Shown here one piece after another: positions 8,067 through 17,244 of a stretch of DNA of 64,000 bases; the first letter of the stretch is position 1, and each line of letters opens with the position of its first letter. The stretch comes from Deltaproteobacteria bacterium (GTDB taxonomy: Bacteria; Desulfobacterota; GWC2-55-46), in assembly GCA_020846435.1 (NCBI GenBank), contig JADLDY010000018.1:24327-88326 (forward strand), read 5' to 3'. The notes under the pieces were generated by a model. That model searched no databases, was not told where the DNA came from, and worked only from the letters and a program-made list of their open reading frames with translations. The position numbers were made by a program, and so were the translations under genes.

Positions 8067-8095
8067 TTGCCGACAGCGCGTAATTGAGATAAAAT
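8067..8095 (+). promoter_or_regulatory. predicted promoter of the ferritin-like gene
   Basis: TTGCCG (8067-8072), 17-bp spacer, TAAAAT (8090-8095). Transcription would begin near 8102, which excludes the ATG at 8094 and supports the start at 8121. Confidence 0.45.
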
Positions 8096-8120
8096 GATAA
8101 AAAAGCGGCGGAGGCAGACG

Positions 8121-8600
8121 ATGTTCGAGCATCTGGAGGAAAAGGAAGCCGTCAAGACAGCGGCCCTCATAGAGACAAACGGGTACAGGTTCTACAAGCT
8201 GCTTGCCGACAGGACTGATAACAAAGAGGTCAAGGCGGTATTCAGAAAGCTTGCCGACGACGAGAAAAAGCACCTTAAGCTCATTGAGATGATATTTTTC
8301 CCCGAGGCCGGCCTTTCCGAGCAGTTGACCGAAGAGGAACTCGAGATAGAGGATTACCTCGAGCGCGAGGGCAGGGGAGACCTGTTCACAAGGAAGATAA
8401 ACATCGACGAGCTTGTCGCCTCGATTGACACCCATGACAAGGCCGTAAGGTTCGCGCTCGACACGGAGAGGCACTCGGTCCATTTCTTCAACCACTTCTC
8501 CGTCAAGGCGAGCACCGAGGATGGACGGCGCATGTACAGGGAGCTCGCCGAAGAGGAGATGAGCCATGTAAGCCAGCTTGAGGCGATGCTGGGCGGTTGA
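8121..8600 (+). CDS. ferritin-like / rubrerythrin-type diiron protein
   Basis: A 159-residue four-helix-bundle protein. Two repeats each supply iron ligands: Glu in IETNGYRFY plus the ExxH in DDEKKH (first half), and Glu in TERHSVHFF plus the ExxH in EEEMSH (second half). This is the rubrerythrin/ferritin-like diiron pattern, expected to bind two irons and act in peroxide or iron handling in the cytoplasm. No C-terminal rubredoxin CXXC domain is present, so it is not a classical rubrerythrin. The start is placed at 8121 because GGAGG lies 6 bases upstream and the predicted promoter overlaps the earlier ATG at 8094. It is followed 36 bases later by galT. Confidence 0.75.
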   Translation: MFEHLEEKEAVKTAALIETNGYRFYKLLADRTDNKEVKAVFRKLADDEKKHLKLIEMIFFPEAGLSEQLTEEELEIEDYLEREGRGDLFTRKINIDELVASIDTHDKAVRFALDTERHSVHFFNHFSVKASTEDGRRMYRELAEEEMSHVSQLEAMLGG

Positions 8601-8636
8601 TTTCCCATTCGCTCCACATGGAGACTTGAATCAGGC

Positions 8637-9635
8637 ATGTCAGAGATAAGGCTCAATGTCGTTACGCGCGAATGGGTCATCATCGCGACCGAGCGCGCGA
8701 AGCGTCCGACTGACTTCAGGAATAACAAAGAGAAGAACCATCTCCCGCGCTACCTTGTGACGTGCCCTTTTTGTCCTGGGAATGAGCGCAGGACTCCGTC
8801 TGAGCGTTTTCGCCTGCCTGACGGCGAGAACTGGAAGATAAGGGTGGTCGCCAACAAGTTTCCCGCGCTTTCCCCGGAAGTCCCCAAGACAAGGCACGAG
8901 GATTCCGGGCTCGCGAGAGTCGTTTCAGGGACCGGCATCCACGAGGTCATAATAGAGACGCCCTTACACAACCTGACTACCGGGCTCCTTGACGCGCCAC
9001 AGCTCGAAGACCTCCTGAGGATTTACAGGGCCAGGTTTATCGAGGCCCACAGGGACATTAGGATAGAGCACGCGATAATATTCAAGAACCACGGAGAGGG
9101 AGCTGGGACCTCCCTTGAGCACTCCCACTCGCAGCTCATCGCGACCCCCATAGTGCCGGTCCAGTTCAGGGACAGGGTCGAGGCCGCCCTCCATTATTTC
9201 GACGACACCGGCGAGTGCGTCATCTGCGCGGTCTCGAGGAAGGACAGGGAGGACGGCACGCGCATAATCCTCGACACTGAGCACTTCGTCACGCTAATAC
9301 CCTACGCCGCCCTCTCTCCTTTTCATACCTGGCTTTTTCCCAAGAGGCATTCGGCCTCGTTCGCCTCGATAAGCGAAGAGGAGACAAAGGATCTCGCGAT
9401 ACACCTCAAGACGATACTCTCCAAGTTCCACTATGGACTGGACGACCCGGACTATAATTACGTCATCAAGTCGTCGAGGCCGCAGGACGAGGGCAACGAG
9501 TACTGCCACTGGTACATCACCATAATACCCAGGCTCACGATGGCGGCCGGCTTTGAGCTCGGCAGCGGCATGTTCATTAATTCGAGCCTTCCGGAGAAGA
9601 ATGCGGAGTTCCTTCGCTCGGTCAAAGTAGAATAA
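8637..9635 (+). CDS. galT: galactose-1-phosphate uridylyltransferase family protein
   Basis: A 332-residue HIT-superfamily nucleotidyltransferase. It has the zinc-type CPFC pair near residue 42, the N-terminal SEIRLNVVTREWVIIATERAK typical of GalT, and the active-site segment HSHSQ near 161, where the middle His of HxHxQ is the uridylylated residue. A second domain holds ECVIC near 186 and HTWLFPKRH near 235. Length is as usual for GalT (about 330-350). GalT swaps UMP between UDP-glucose and galactose-1-phosphate; some relatives act on other sugar phosphates or as ADP-glucose phosphorylases, and the HSH variant leaves the substrate open. No other Leloir gene is nearby. Confidence 0.8.
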   Translation: MSEIRLNVVTREWVIIATERAKRPTDFRNNKEKNHLPRYLVTCPFCPGNERRTPSERFRLPDGENWKIRVVANKFPALSPEVPKTRHEDSGLARVVSGTGIHEVIIETPLHNLTTGLLDAPQLEDLLRIYRARFIEAHRDIRIEHAIIFKNHGEGAGTSLEHSHSQLIATPIVPVQFRDRVEAALHYFDDTGECVICAVSRKDREDGTRIILDTEHFVTLIPYAALSPFHTWLFPKRHSASFASISEEETKDLAIHLKTILSKFHYGLDDPDYNYVIKSSRPQDEGNEYCHWYITIIPRLTMAAGFELGSGMFINSSLPEKNAEFLRSVKVE

Positions 9636-9638
9636 CGA

Positions 9639-9656
9639 CAGGCCGCTTAAAAAGTC
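9639..9656 (+). repeat. repeat end CAGGCCGCTTAAAAAGTC after galT stop
   Basis: Second copy of the 18-bp motif found at 7147-7164, here starting 3 bases after the galT stop. It is followed by CATCTGCGTCGT, which I recall (not checked) as a common continuation in deltaproteobacterial-type intergenic repeats. Confidence 0.45.
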
Positions 9657-9707
9657 CATCTGCGTCGTCAGGCCATAAGAGAGCACCATTTCCAGAAAGG
9701 CAGTCCG

Positions 9708-10139
9708 GTGTCCCAATACAAAAACCCTTCCCCGACAGTCGACATAATAATCGAGCTTGGAAGCGGGGTCGTCCTCATAGAGAGGAAGAACGAACCTTTT
9801 GGATGGGCTATTCCGGGCGGCTTTGTCGATTACGGCGAAAGCCTCGAGGACGCCGCCGTGAGAGAGGCTCAAGAGGAGACTTCTCTTAATGTGCGCCTCA
9901 AGTGCCAGATGCACGCCTATTCAGACCCGTCGAGAGATCCGAGAAGGCACACGCTCTCGGTCGTCTTCGTGGCTGAAGCCTCTGGCTCTCCGGAAGCGCG
10001 AGACGACGCCAAAGGCGTGGGCGTGTTCACTGAAAAGACCCTTCCTTCACCGATAGCATTTGACCATGGACGGATACTTTCCGACTATTTCAGGTGGAAA
10101 AAGGAAGGCTGGAAGGTCTTTGACCTTCAAAACCCTTAA
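9708..10139 (+). CDS. Nudix hydrolase (ADP-ribose pyrophosphatase-like)
   Basis: A 143-residue protein with a complete Nudix box ([20 protein letters not shown], about residues 44-63), including the metal-binding REAQEE segment. The lead-in strand [26 protein letters not shown] matches the ADP-ribose pyrophosphatase / MutT-like subfamily. It would hydrolyse a nucleoside diphosphate linked to another moiety in the cytoplasm; the exact substrate is not predictable. The start is a GTG at 9708 near an AGAAAGGCAG stretch. The gene ends 21 bases before the next start. Confidence 0.85.
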   Translation: MSQYKNPSPTVDIIIELGSGVVLIERKNEPFGWAIPGGFVDYGESLEDAAVREAQEETSLNVRLKCQMHAYSDPSRDPRRHTLSVVFVAEASGSPEARDDAKGVGVFTEKTLPSPIAFDHGRILSDYFRWKKEGWKVFDLQNP

Positions 10140-10160
10140 CTGCAGCTCATGGAGGCGGCG

Positions 10161-10616
10161 ATGAAACTCAAAAGGGTAGTTATGGCATTGGCGGCGTTTT
10201 TCTTTCTGACGGGCTTCATCGGCATCGGTATCGGTTCTAACGGGGCAAAGAGGTCTCTGGACCTCAAGGACACTTCAGGGGGAGGCGCTTCAGGGGAAGC
10301 GGAGATAGAGCCGTTTGAGTCGAGGATGCCGGACCTCCGTACCCTCGGCATCTTTGTCTATGGGCTCAAGCCTTCTTCTGTCTACTCCCTGTGGTACGCC
10401 GACGAGCAGGGGAAGAGGTCTCCCGCCGGGGTCAAGACCAACCACTTCACGACCGACGCGGCTGGCAAGGGGCGCTATGTCACGACGGTCTATGAGTATG
10501 AAGTAGACGACTGGAGATACCTGGATGTCATGCACCACCCTGACGGCAACCCGCAGAATACCAGCGGGATGACACAGGCCCTGCGCGGGGATCTCGTCTA
10601 CGGGACGCATCCGTAG
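10161..10616 (+). CDS. exported protein of unknown function
   Basis: A 151-residue protein with a signal peptide (basic MKLKR, hydrophobic core to about residue 22). The mature part is soluble and polar, with strand-like segments (LGIFVYGLKPSSVYSLWY, GRYVTTVYEYEV) that suggest a small beta-sandwich. No family recognised. The start is set at 10161 because GGAGG lies 5 bases upstream; an in-frame ATG at 10149 has no such site. A strong terminator follows. Confidence 0.7.
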   Translation: MKLKRVVMALAAFFFLTGFIGIGIGSNGAKRSLDLKDTSGGGASGEAEIEPFESRMPDLRTLGIFVYGLKPSSVYSLWYADEQGKRSPAGVKTNHFTTDAAGKGRYVTTVYEYEVDDWRYLDVMHHPDGNPQNTSGMTQALRGDLVYGTHP

Positions 10617-10640
10617 GGCCGCGGGAGAAGCGGTCCTGGA

Positions 10641-10672
10641 AAAAAGCCTGAACAGAGCTGTTCAGGCTTTTT
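10641..10672 (+). terminator. rho-independent terminator
   Basis: AGCCTGAACA pairs with TGTTCAGGCT (10645-10654 with 10659-10668) around a GAGC loop, flanked by A and T runs. It ends the Nudix/exported-protein unit. Confidence 0.85.
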
Positions 10673-10726
10673 ATTTACATAAAGCGTGTGCCGAAAGCGC
10701 TTTTTTGTTCTTTGCGTTCAAGCTTA

Positions 10727-10755
10727 TTGAAAAAAAATTCGCAATGGTGTAATGT
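10727..10755 (+). promoter_or_regulatory. predicted sigma-70 promoter of the PEGA lipoprotein gene
   Basis: TTGAAA (10727-10732), 17-bp spacer, TAATGT (10750-10755). It lies about 30 bases before the chosen start at 10787 and downstream of the alternative start at 10688, which is therefore unlikely. Confidence 0.55.
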
Positions 10756-10786
10756 TTCTGAAATTTATTCTTATGGGGGTGTGGGG

Positions 10787-11314
10787 ATGAAAAGATTTTT
10801 TAAGTTTTTTTCGGTTTCGGTGGTCGCGCTGTCAGGCATAATAGCGTTGAACGGGTGTGCTTCGATCATTGGGAAGGGCTCGCCGCAGATAGTCACCATA
10901 AACTCTAACCCGTCAGAGGCTAATCTGAAGATAGAGGACCTCAGGTCTGGCGCGGTTGTCCATGCCGGTAAAACGCCTTATTCGGCGACTCTTACAAGAG
11001 GCGCTGGATATTTCAAGTCGGCGAAATATCAGGTCGTTGTCGAAAAAGACGGTTATGAGACAAAGCAGTTCATCATAGATGGTTCGCCGAACGGATGGTA
11101 TATCGGTGGCAACTTCATCTTCGGCGGCCTGATAGGCTGGCTGATAGTCGACCCGGCCACAGGGGCCATGTGGACCCTGAGCCCTGAGCTTGTAACCGCC
11201 GAACTGGGAGCCAAGACCACGATGATAAAGACCGGAGACGGCTTGGCGATAGCGCTCAAGAACGACGTTCCAAAGGAACTTCAGGACAAGCTCGAGCCTT
11301 TACCGGTCAATTAA
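10787..11314 (+). CDS. lipoprotein with PEGA-like domain
   Basis: A 175-residue protein. The signal sequence (residues 1-22) ends in a lipobox-like LNGC, with Cys23 as the probable lipidation site. Residues about 32-90 contain VTINSNPSEANLKI, a PEGA-domain strand pattern (short beta-sandwich repeats in surface proteins). A Gly-rich hydrophobic segment follows (about 103-123, with FIFGGLIGWLIVDP), which could insert into a membrane or fold as a glycine-zipper. PEGA proteins act at the envelope; the specific role is unknown. The start was set by a promoter at 10727-10755. It is monocistronic between two terminators. Confidence 0.75.
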   Translation: MKRFFKFFSVSVVALSGIIALNGCASIIGKGSPQIVTINSNPSEANLKIEDLRSGAVVHAGKTPYSATLTRGAGYFKSAKYQVVVEKDGYETKQFIIDGSPNGWYIGGNFIFGGLIGWLIVDPATGAMWTLSPELVTAELGAKTTMIKTGDGLAIALKNDVPKELQDKLEPLPVN

Positions 11315-11321
11315 CTGGCAG

Positions 11322-11363
11322 CAAAAAAAGGGGGGTGCCTTTTCAGCGCCCCCCTTTTTTTTT
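11322..11363. terminator. bidirectional terminator
   Basis: A GGGGGG-containing arm pairs with GCCCCCC and is flanked by an A run before and a T run after. It can serve both the lipoprotein gene (plus) and gatB (minus), which converge here. Confidence 0.85.
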
Positions 11364-11378
11364 GAGCTATTCCTGCGG

Positions 11379-12818
11379 TCAGGCTTCCAGCTTTTCCTTG
11401 AGGAGCTTGTTGATGACGCCCGGGTTTGCCTTGCCCTTCGTGGCCTTCATTATCTCTCCGACGAAAAAGCCGATTACATTGGTCTTGCCTGCCTTGAACT
11501 TGGCTACATTGTCAGGGTTGGCATTGACTATCTCCTCAACTATTTTCGCGAGCTCTCCCTCGTCTGATATCTGCGTCAGGCCTTTGGCCTTTACTATGTC
11601 AGCGGCCGCCTTCTTTGTTCTGTACATCTCCTCGAAGACTTCCTTGGCCATCTTGCCGCTTATCTGCCCGCCCTTTACCATCTTTATTATGTCGGCGACC
11701 CCTGAGGGGGGGATTGGGCAGTCCTTTACATCCCTTCCTTCTTCGTTGAGGAGGCGCAGGAGCTCGCCCATTATCCAGTTCGACGAGAGCTTGGGCTCGC
11801 CCGTTTCGGAAACGACCTGCTCATAGTAGCCGGCAAGGTCGCGCGATGCCGTCAATACGCCGGCGTCGTAGGCGGGTATGGCATATTCCGTTACGAACCT
11901 TTCCCTCTTGGCCCTCGGAAGCTCCGGCAAGGTGGAGCGCACTTCGCTTACCAGCTCGTCGCTCACCATGAGCGGCAGGAGGTCAGGGTCAGGCAGATAC
12001 CTGTAGTCGTGGGCCTCTTCTTTTGACCTCATGGAGGCGGTTATGCCCTTTGCCGAGTCAAAGAGGCGGGTTTCCTGCACGACCTTGCCGCCGGACTCTA
12101 TGAGGTCAATCTGCCTCTGTATCTCGTAGTCTATGGCCTCTTTCACGAATTTGAAGGAGTTCATGTTCTTGAGCTCGGCTCTCGTGCCGAACTTCTCGGC
12201 CCCAACCGGCCTGACCGAGACGTTAGCGTCGCACCTGAAAGAGCCCTCTTCCATGTTGCCGTTGCAGATGCCGAGGTAGATGAGTATGTCGCGCAGGGCT
12301 TTGAGGTAGGCCTGCGCCTCGTCCGCCGAGCGGATGTCAGGCTCGCTGACTATCTCGATAAGGGGTACTCCTGTGCGGTTGAGGTCGACGAAGCTGAACC
12401 CCGCGTCTTCCGGCCCCTCGCCGTGCAGGAGCTTTCCCGCGTCCTCTTCCATGTGTATGCGGGTTATGCCGATGGTCTTTTTCACGCCGTCGACTTCAAT
12501 CTCGAGGCAACCCCTCTCCGCTATAGGCTCAGTGTACTGTGATATCTGGTAGCCCTTCGGCAGGTCAGGGTAGAAGTAGTTCTTCCTGGCGAATACGCTC
12601 TTTCGGTTCACTTCGCACTCGACGGCCAGCGCCATCTTTATCGCGTACTCTACGGCCTTCCTGTTCAAGACAGGGAGGACTCCCGGCATACCGAGGCATA
12701 TTGGGTCTACCTGGGTGTTCGGCTCTGAGCCGAACTTCGTCGAGCAGCCGCAGAAGAGCTTGGAATCCGTCAGGAGCTGGGCGTGGACTTCAAGACCTAT
12801 TACTGGTTCAAACTTCAT
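11379..12818 (-). CDS. gatB: Asp/Glu-tRNA amidotransferase subunit B
   Basis: A 479-residue GatB. It begins [14 protein letters not shown] and contains [15 protein letters not shown] and EDAGKLLH, the family signatures of the kinase/amidation domain, and ends in the YqeY-like tail with [19 protein letters not shown]. GatB binds tRNA and activates the Glu or Asp side chain with ATP, with ammonia coming from GatA through a channel, so this organism uses the indirect route for Gln-tRNA and/or Asn-tRNA. It is the last gene of gatC-gatA-gatB and is separated from gatA by 168 bases that contain a repeat. Confidence 0.97.
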   Translation of the reverse strand: MKFEPVIGLEVHAQLLTDSKLFCGCSTKFGSEPNTQVDPICLGMPGVLPVLNRKAVEYAIKMALAVECEVNRKSVFARKNYFYPDLPKGYQISQYTEPIAERGCLEIEVDGVKKTIGITRIHMEEDAGKLLHGEGPEDAGFSFVDLNRTGVPLIEIVSEPDIRSADEAQAYLKALRDILIYLGICNGNMEEGSFRCDANVSVRPVGAEKFGTRAELKNMNSFKFVKEAIDYEIQRQIDLIESGGKVVQETRLFDSAKGITASMRSKEEAHDYRYLPDPDLLPLMVSDELVSEVRSTLPELPRAKRERFVTEYAIPAYDAGVLTASRDLAGYYEQVVSETGEPKLSSNWIMGELLRLLNEEGRDVKDCPIPPSGVADIIKMVKGGQISGKMAKEVFEEMYRTKKAAADIVKAKGLTQISDEGELAKIVEEIVNANPDNVAKFKAGKTNVIGFFVGEIMKATKGKANPGVINKLLKEKLEA

Positions 12819-12864
12819 TTGTTATCCTCAATAAATTATTTAGGGTAACTCTGATTCTTTTTTC

Positions 12865-12952
12865 TGTCATTCTGAGGGAGCGGAAGCGACTGAAGAATCT
12901 CGTCGCTTTCTGGTCTTTAAATACGAGATTCTTCGCTGCGCTCAGAATGACA
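12865..12952. repeat. palindromic TGTCATTCTGAG repeat element
   Basis: TGTCATTCTGAG at 12865-12876 and its inverted copy CTCAGAATGACA at 12941-12952 bound an 88-bp imperfect palindrome; inner arms GAAGAATCTCG and CGAGATTCTTC also pair. The element interrupts the gatA-gatB gap. A half copy is at 61829. It belongs to a widespread class of bacterial intergenic palindromic repeats and would form a long hairpin in the gat transcript. Confidence 0.75.
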
Positions 12953-12986
12953 TACTGTTGCGGATTAATCAGAACCTCTACTGTTT

Positions 12987-14444
12987 TTACAGCGTCGGCC
13001 TTCTGCCAAGCCACCCGCCGGAGAGTTCATACGCGTGCGCGGCCCTGAGCACGGTCTCTTCGTCCATCGATTTGCCGAGGAGCTGGAGGCCGATGGGAAG
13101 GTTCTCTTTCGTGAAGCCAGCCGGGACCGATATGCCGGGTATGCCGGCGAGGTTGCAGGATATCGTGAATATGTCGGAAAGATACATGGTCAGCGGGTCT
13201 TCGACCCTCTCGCCTATCTTAAAGGCCGCCGAAGGGGCCGTGGGAGTAGCGATGACATCGCATGACTTGAACGCCTCGTCAAAGTCGTTCTTTATGAGCG
13301 TCCTCACCTGGGAAGCCTTCTTGTAATAGGCGTCGTAATAACCGGCCGAAAGGGAATAGGTGCCGAGCATTATCCTTCTTTTTACCTCGTCTCCAAACCC
13401 GGCATCCCTTGTCCTCTTGTACATATCGAGGAGGCCTCCCGCTTCTTTGGTCCTGAGGCCGTATTTCACGCCGTCGTAGCGCGCGAGGTTGCTCGAAGCT
13501 TCAGCGGTTGCCACGAGATAGTAGACGGCGACAGCGTACTGCGTGTGCGGCAGCGTTACCTCGACAAGCTCGGCGCCGAGGCTTTTCAACACATCGAGAG
13601 CTTTTCTTATGGAGCCTTCAACCTCAGGGTCCATGCCCTCTATGAAGTATTCTCTTGGTATGCCTATTTTAAGCCCCTTGACGCTTTTGTTGAGAGAGGC
13701 CAGGTAATCCGGCACAGGGGTGTCTATTGATGTCGAGTCAGAGGGGTCGTGCCCGGCTATCGCCTGGAGGATTATGGCCGCGTCCTCTACGCTCCTTGTG
13801 AGCGGGCCAGCCTGGTCAAGGGACGACGCGAAGGCTATCATGCCGAAGCGCGAGACCCTGCCGTATGTGGGTTTCAATCCGACGACGCCGCAGCATGAGG
13901 CAGGCTGTCTTATCGACCCGCCGGTATCCGTGCCCATGGAGGCCGCGCATTCGAGCGCCGCGACAGCGGCGGCCGACCCGCCCGAGCTGCCGCCAGGGAC
14001 CCTGTCCAGGGCCCAGGGGTTCAATGTTTTATGGAAGGCCGAGTTCTCGGTCGAGGAGCCCATGGCGAACTCGTCCATGTTGTTTTTGCCGAGGATCACG
14101 GCCCCGGCTTCTTTAAGCTTCCTCGCTATCGTCGCGTCATACGGCGGCACAAAGCCTTCGAGCATCTTCGAAGAGCAGGTCGTCCTCACGCCCCTGGTGC
14201 AGAATATGTCTTTCAGGGCGATCGGTATGCCTGTCAACGGGGCTCCCTGTCCGGCGGCAAGCCGTTTGTCGGCGGCCTCGGCCATAGAGAGCGCTTCGTC
14301 AGGGGTGACAGTCACAAAGGCGTGGACCTTGCCTTCGACCGCTTCTATGCGCTTCAAATAGGCCTTCGTCGCTTCAACGGACGAGGTCTCTTTTTTGCGG
14401 AGCTTTTCAGATAATTCTTTTATTGTAAGAGTGGTGAGGTCCAA
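12987..14444 (-). CDS. gatA: Asp/Glu-tRNA amidotransferase subunit A
   Basis: A 485-residue amidase-signature enzyme. The Ser-cisSer-Lys triad is present: Lys in IALKDIFCT, Ser in [10 protein letters not shown] and the nucleophile in [11 protein letters not shown]. The C-terminal [14 protein letters not shown] segment is typical. GatA hydrolyses glutamine to feed ammonia to GatB. It sits between gatC (21 bases upstream) and gatB, in normal bacterial order. Length is the usual about 485. Confidence 0.97.
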   Translation of the reverse strand: MDLTTLTIKELSEKLRKKETSSVEATKAYLKRIEAVEGKVHAFVTVTPDEALSMAEAADKRLAAGQGAPLTGIPIALKDIFCTRGVRTTCSSKMLEGFVPPYDATIARKLKEAGAVILGKNNMDEFAMGSSTENSAFHKTLNPWALDRVPGGSSGGSAAAVAALECAASMGTDTGGSIRQPASCCGVVGLKPTYGRVSRFGMIAFASSLDQAGPLTRSVEDAAIILQAIAGHDPSDSTSIDTPVPDYLASLNKSVKGLKIGIPREYFIEGMDPEVEGSIRKALDVLKSLGAELVEVTLPHTQYAVAVYYLVATAEASSNLARYDGVKYGLRTKEAGGLLDMYKRTRDAGFGDEVKRRIMLGTYSLSAGYYDAYYKKASQVRTLIKNDFDEAFKSCDVIATPTAPSAAFKIGERVEDPLTMYLSDIFTISCNLAGIPGISVPAGFTKENLPIGLQLLGKSMDEETVLRAAHAYELSGGWLGRRPTL

Positions 14445-14465
14445 GCCGCTTCTCCAGTCCAGTTT

Positions 14466-14753
14466 TTATTCGATTATCTGCGGTACTTTAAAGCAGCCCC
14501 TGTCCTCGTCAGGTGCGTTCCAGAGCGCGTCTTCGCGGCTGAGGGACTCTTTTACTCTGTCCTCGCGGAAGGCTGTCTTGAGCGGCACGGTGTAGGTCGT
14601 CGGCTCAACGCCAGTGGTGTCGAGCTCGGAGAGCTTTTCCACGTAGCCGAGTATCCTCTGGAGCTGGGACGTGTAAAGCTCTATCTCAGAGTCCGTGAGG
14701 GCAAGCCTGGCGAGGTTTGCTACTTTCAGGACATCCTTTTTGTCGATTGACAT
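14466..14753 (-). CDS. gatC: Asp/Glu-tRNA amidotransferase subunit C
   Basis: A 95-residue GatC, the belt-like stabiliser of GatA/GatB. It begins with KKDVLKVANLARLALTD and has the family's conserved Pro- and Thr-rich middle (LDTTGVEPTTYTVP) and the LREDRVKESLSREDAL-type helix. It is first in the gatCAB operon on the minus strand. The 214 bases between it and the small gene at 14968 hold no other feature I can support. Confidence 0.95.
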   Translation of the reverse strand: MSIDKKDVLKVANLARLALTDSEIELYTSQLQRILGYVEKLSELDTTGVEPTTYTVPLKTAFREDRVKESLSREDALWNAPDEDRGCFKVPQIIE

Positions 14754-14967
14754 GATATGGCCCCTTTTTGCTTATGCTGACTAACGAGTTTAATTAACAT
14801 GAATGGGCGGGCCGTTGCAAGTCCTCTTTGGAATTCCGTGGAGTCCTGATTTCAGCGTTATGTGAAAAAAATCTCTAAAGAAAACAAAGAGGCCTCCGAT
14901 AAACTGAATTGATACAAGGATGTCAGTTTCTGGTTTTTCCAACACCAAAACAAGAGGAGGAAAGTCA

Positions 14968-15060
14968 ATGGCAACCGTAAAGAAAGCAGCCCCGAAGAAG
15001 AAGGCCGTAAAGAAAGTAGTTAAGAAGGCCGCCCCGAAGAAGTCCGGCTGCTGCCGCTAA
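14968..15060 (+). CDS. 30-residue Lys/Ala/Pro-rich histone-H1-like peptide ending in SGCCR
   Basis: ATG at 14968 follows a strong GAGGAGG site 7 bases upstream, and a strong terminator begins 13 bases after the stop. The 30-residue product has 13 lysines, with repeated KKAAPKK-type units like histone H1 tails, and ends Ser-Gly-Cys-Cys-Arg. A DNA- or RNA-binding role is a guess from composition. The paired cysteines could bind metal or form a disulphide. Good initiation signals plus a dedicated terminator make it a credible small gene. Confidence 0.6.
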   Translation: MATVKKAAPKKKAVKKVVKKAAPKKSGCCR

Positions 15061-15073
15061 GCAAGGCTCTGTG

Positions 15074-15114
15074 AATAGAGGAGGGCAGGTTTTCCTGCCC
15101 TCCTCTATTTTTTT
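15074..15114 (+). terminator. rho-independent terminator
   Basis: A perfect 16-bp stem, AATAGAGGAGGGCAGG (15074-15089) with its complement at 15094-15109, TTTT loop, followed by a T run. It terminates the small basic gene. Confidence 0.92.
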
Positions 15115-15167
15115 GTGACGCTCCACTCTGTCAGTTCTCCCTTTCCGTTTTTTCCGTCCACGCTCCC

Positions 15168-15196
15168 TTGACAAGCCCCTTAAATGCAATTATCAT
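15168..15196 (+). promoter_or_regulatory. predicted sigma-70 promoter of the nitrilase-family gene
   Basis: TTGACA (15168-15173), 17-bp spacer, TATCAT (15191-15196). Transcription would start near 15203. Confidence 0.6.
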
Positions 15197-15270
15197 AGCC
15201 TTCATTCCAATACAAAAAACATCTGACCATGCCGGATCCAGCGGCGGTAGAGAGTCGTAAAGGAGCGCAA

Positions 15271-16062
15271 TTGAAGGCCGCATTCGTGCAGACCGCGCCT
15301 GTTTTCGGTGAAGCGAGAATCAATGTCGACAGGGCCGTTGAGAAGATCGAAAAGCTCGACGCTTCTCTCATCGTGCTCCCTGAGCTCTACTCGACAGGCT
15401 ACCAGTTCCGCTCGAAAAAAGAGCTCCTCGAGCTTGCCGAGGAAGTCCCATCTGGCTACGCCACGAAAAGGCTGAACGAAGTCGCGAAGGCAAAGGGCGC
15501 GTTTATTGTTGCCGGGCTCGCCGAGAGGGTGGGAAAGAAGGCTTACAACTCCGCCGTGCTCGTCGGCCCGAAGGGGCTTATTGGAACGTACAGGAAGGCG
15601 CACCTTTTCTGGGACGAGAAGAAGATATTCGCCAGGGGGGACACTCCCTTCAAGGTATACAGGGCAGGCAAGGTCAGGGTCGGCATGATGATATGCTTTG
15701 ACTGGCTCTTTCCCGAGGCCGCGAGGGCTCTGGCCCTGCAGGGCGCGGACATTATCTGCCACCCGTCGAACCTCGTGCTCCCGTACTGCCCGGCGGCCAT
15801 GATAACGAGGTCTTTGGAGAACAGGGTCTTCACGATAACGGCCAACAGGGTCGGCACGGAAGAGAGAGTTCCTGGCAAAAAGTTGAAGTTCATAGGCTCG
15901 AGCCAGGTGACAAGCCCTTATGGAGAGGTCCTTGTCCGGGCAGGTTCGAAAAAAGAAGAGGCCGCTTCGGTTGAAATAGACCATCTGATGGCCAGAGGCA
16001 AGCGCATAACACCCCTTAACGACATCTTCAAAGACAGGCGGACAGACCTTTTTTTTAAGTGA
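15271..16062 (+). CDS. carbon-nitrogen hydrolase (nitrilase family)
   Basis: A protein of about 263 residues with the Glu-Lys-Cys triad of the nitrilase superfamily: Glu in VLPELYSTG, Lys in YRKAHLFWDE and Cys in MMICFDWLFPEA. It would hydrolyse an amide or carbamoyl C-N bond in the cytoplasm; omega-amidase, N-carbamoylputrescine amidase and others share this fold and cannot be told apart here. The start is placed at TTG 15271, which has AAAGGAG 6 bases upstream and begins directly with the family's first strand (KAAFVQTAPVFG). An ATG at 15229 in frame lacks a binding site. Monocistronic, with its own promoter. Confidence 0.85.
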   Translation: MKAAFVQTAPVFGEARINVDRAVEKIEKLDASLIVLPELYSTGYQFRSKKELLELAEEVPSGYATKRLNEVAKAKGAFIVAGLAERVGKKAYNSAVLVGPKGLIGTYRKAHLFWDEKKIFARGDTPFKVYRAGKVRVGMMICFDWLFPEAARALALQGADIICHPSNLVLPYCPAAMITRSLENRVFTITANRVGTEERVPGKKLKFIGSSQVTSPYGEVLVRAGSKKEEAASVEIDHLMARGKRITPLNDIFKDRRTDLFFK

Positions 16063-16130
16063 AATTGGCTCGTTATAATCAATCATTACGGGCGGTTACG
16101 CACTGGCAGAGAGCCGGGATAGAAGCTTTT

Positions 16131-16143
16131 GTATACAGTATAC
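16131..16143. promoter_or_regulatory. palindrome GTATACAGTATAC upstream of the nuo promoter
   Basis: Perfect 6-bp half sites around a central A, ending 10 bases before the -35 box of the nuo promoter. The form resembles operators of GntR-type regulators, but the regulator is not identified. Confidence 0.4.
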
Positions 16144-16153
16144 GTTTTTATTC

Positions 16154-16182
16154 TTGACAAAGGTTCAGAGTTGTTTTATCTT
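16154..16182 (+). promoter_or_regulatory. predicted sigma-70 promoter of the nuo operon
   Basis: TTGACA (16154-16159), 17-bp spacer, TATCTT (16177-16182). It lies about 90 bases before nuoA. No other promoter-like sequence is obvious in the 210-base gap after the nitrilase gene. Confidence 0.55.
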
Positions 16183-16272
16183 TCAGCATACCCAAGCGAA
16201 TTTTATCGTAACAAATGGCACCAAACGTGCCGTGAACGCGTATCCGAAGTGGTGTAAAGGAAGGTGTCAGGG

Positions 16273-16638
16273 ATGCTTCTGTCCTACTTGCCAATACTCA
16301 TAATGATCGGCTTCGCCACGGCGATGGCCCTCGGCGCCCTTTTCGCAAGCTTCCTCATGCGCCCCCGCAACCCTTACAGGGAGAAGCTCTCTCCTTGGGA
16401 GTGCGGCATGGAGCCTGTCGGGGATGCCACCGGCGGCCATTTCAGGGTCCACTTTTTCATCATCGCCATACTCTTCGTAATATTCGACGTTGAAACGCTC
16501 TTCCTTTTCCCCTGGGCGGTACTCCTGACAGACAAGAGCATCTCGCTGTTCATATTCGCAGAGATGATAATATTCGTAGCCATCCTAGCACTCGGCCTTA
16601 TCTACGCCTGGGCGAAGGGCGCCCTTGAATGGGTCTGA
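16273..16638 (+). CDS. nuoA: NADH-quinone oxidoreductase subunit A
   Basis: A 121-residue NuoA with three membrane helices (about residues 4-27, 58-78 and 86-108). The conserved loop with EKLSPWECGMEPVGDA and the helix FDVETLFLFPWA are signatures; the acidic residues help link quinone chemistry to proton movement. The start is set at ATG 16273, with AGGAAGG 8 bases upstream; GTG 16264 is in frame but too close to the site. First gene of the 14-subunit complex I operon. Confidence 0.97.
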   Translation: MLLSYLPILIMIGFATAMALGALFASFLMRPRNPYREKLSPWECGMEPVGDATGGHFRVHFFIIAILFVIFDVETLFLFPWAVLLTDKSISLFIFAEMIIFVAILALGLIYAWAKGALEWV

Positions 16639-16665
16639 CGTCCATCAGGGTATTACAGGGAAACC

Positions 16666-17230
<565 letters not shown>

Positions 17231-17244
<14 letters not shown>

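Noticed and set aside
8094..8120. ATG 8094 as start of the ferritin-like protein
   Set aside because: It overlaps the predicted -10 box and lacks a ribosome site; ATG 8121 has GGAGG at good distance.
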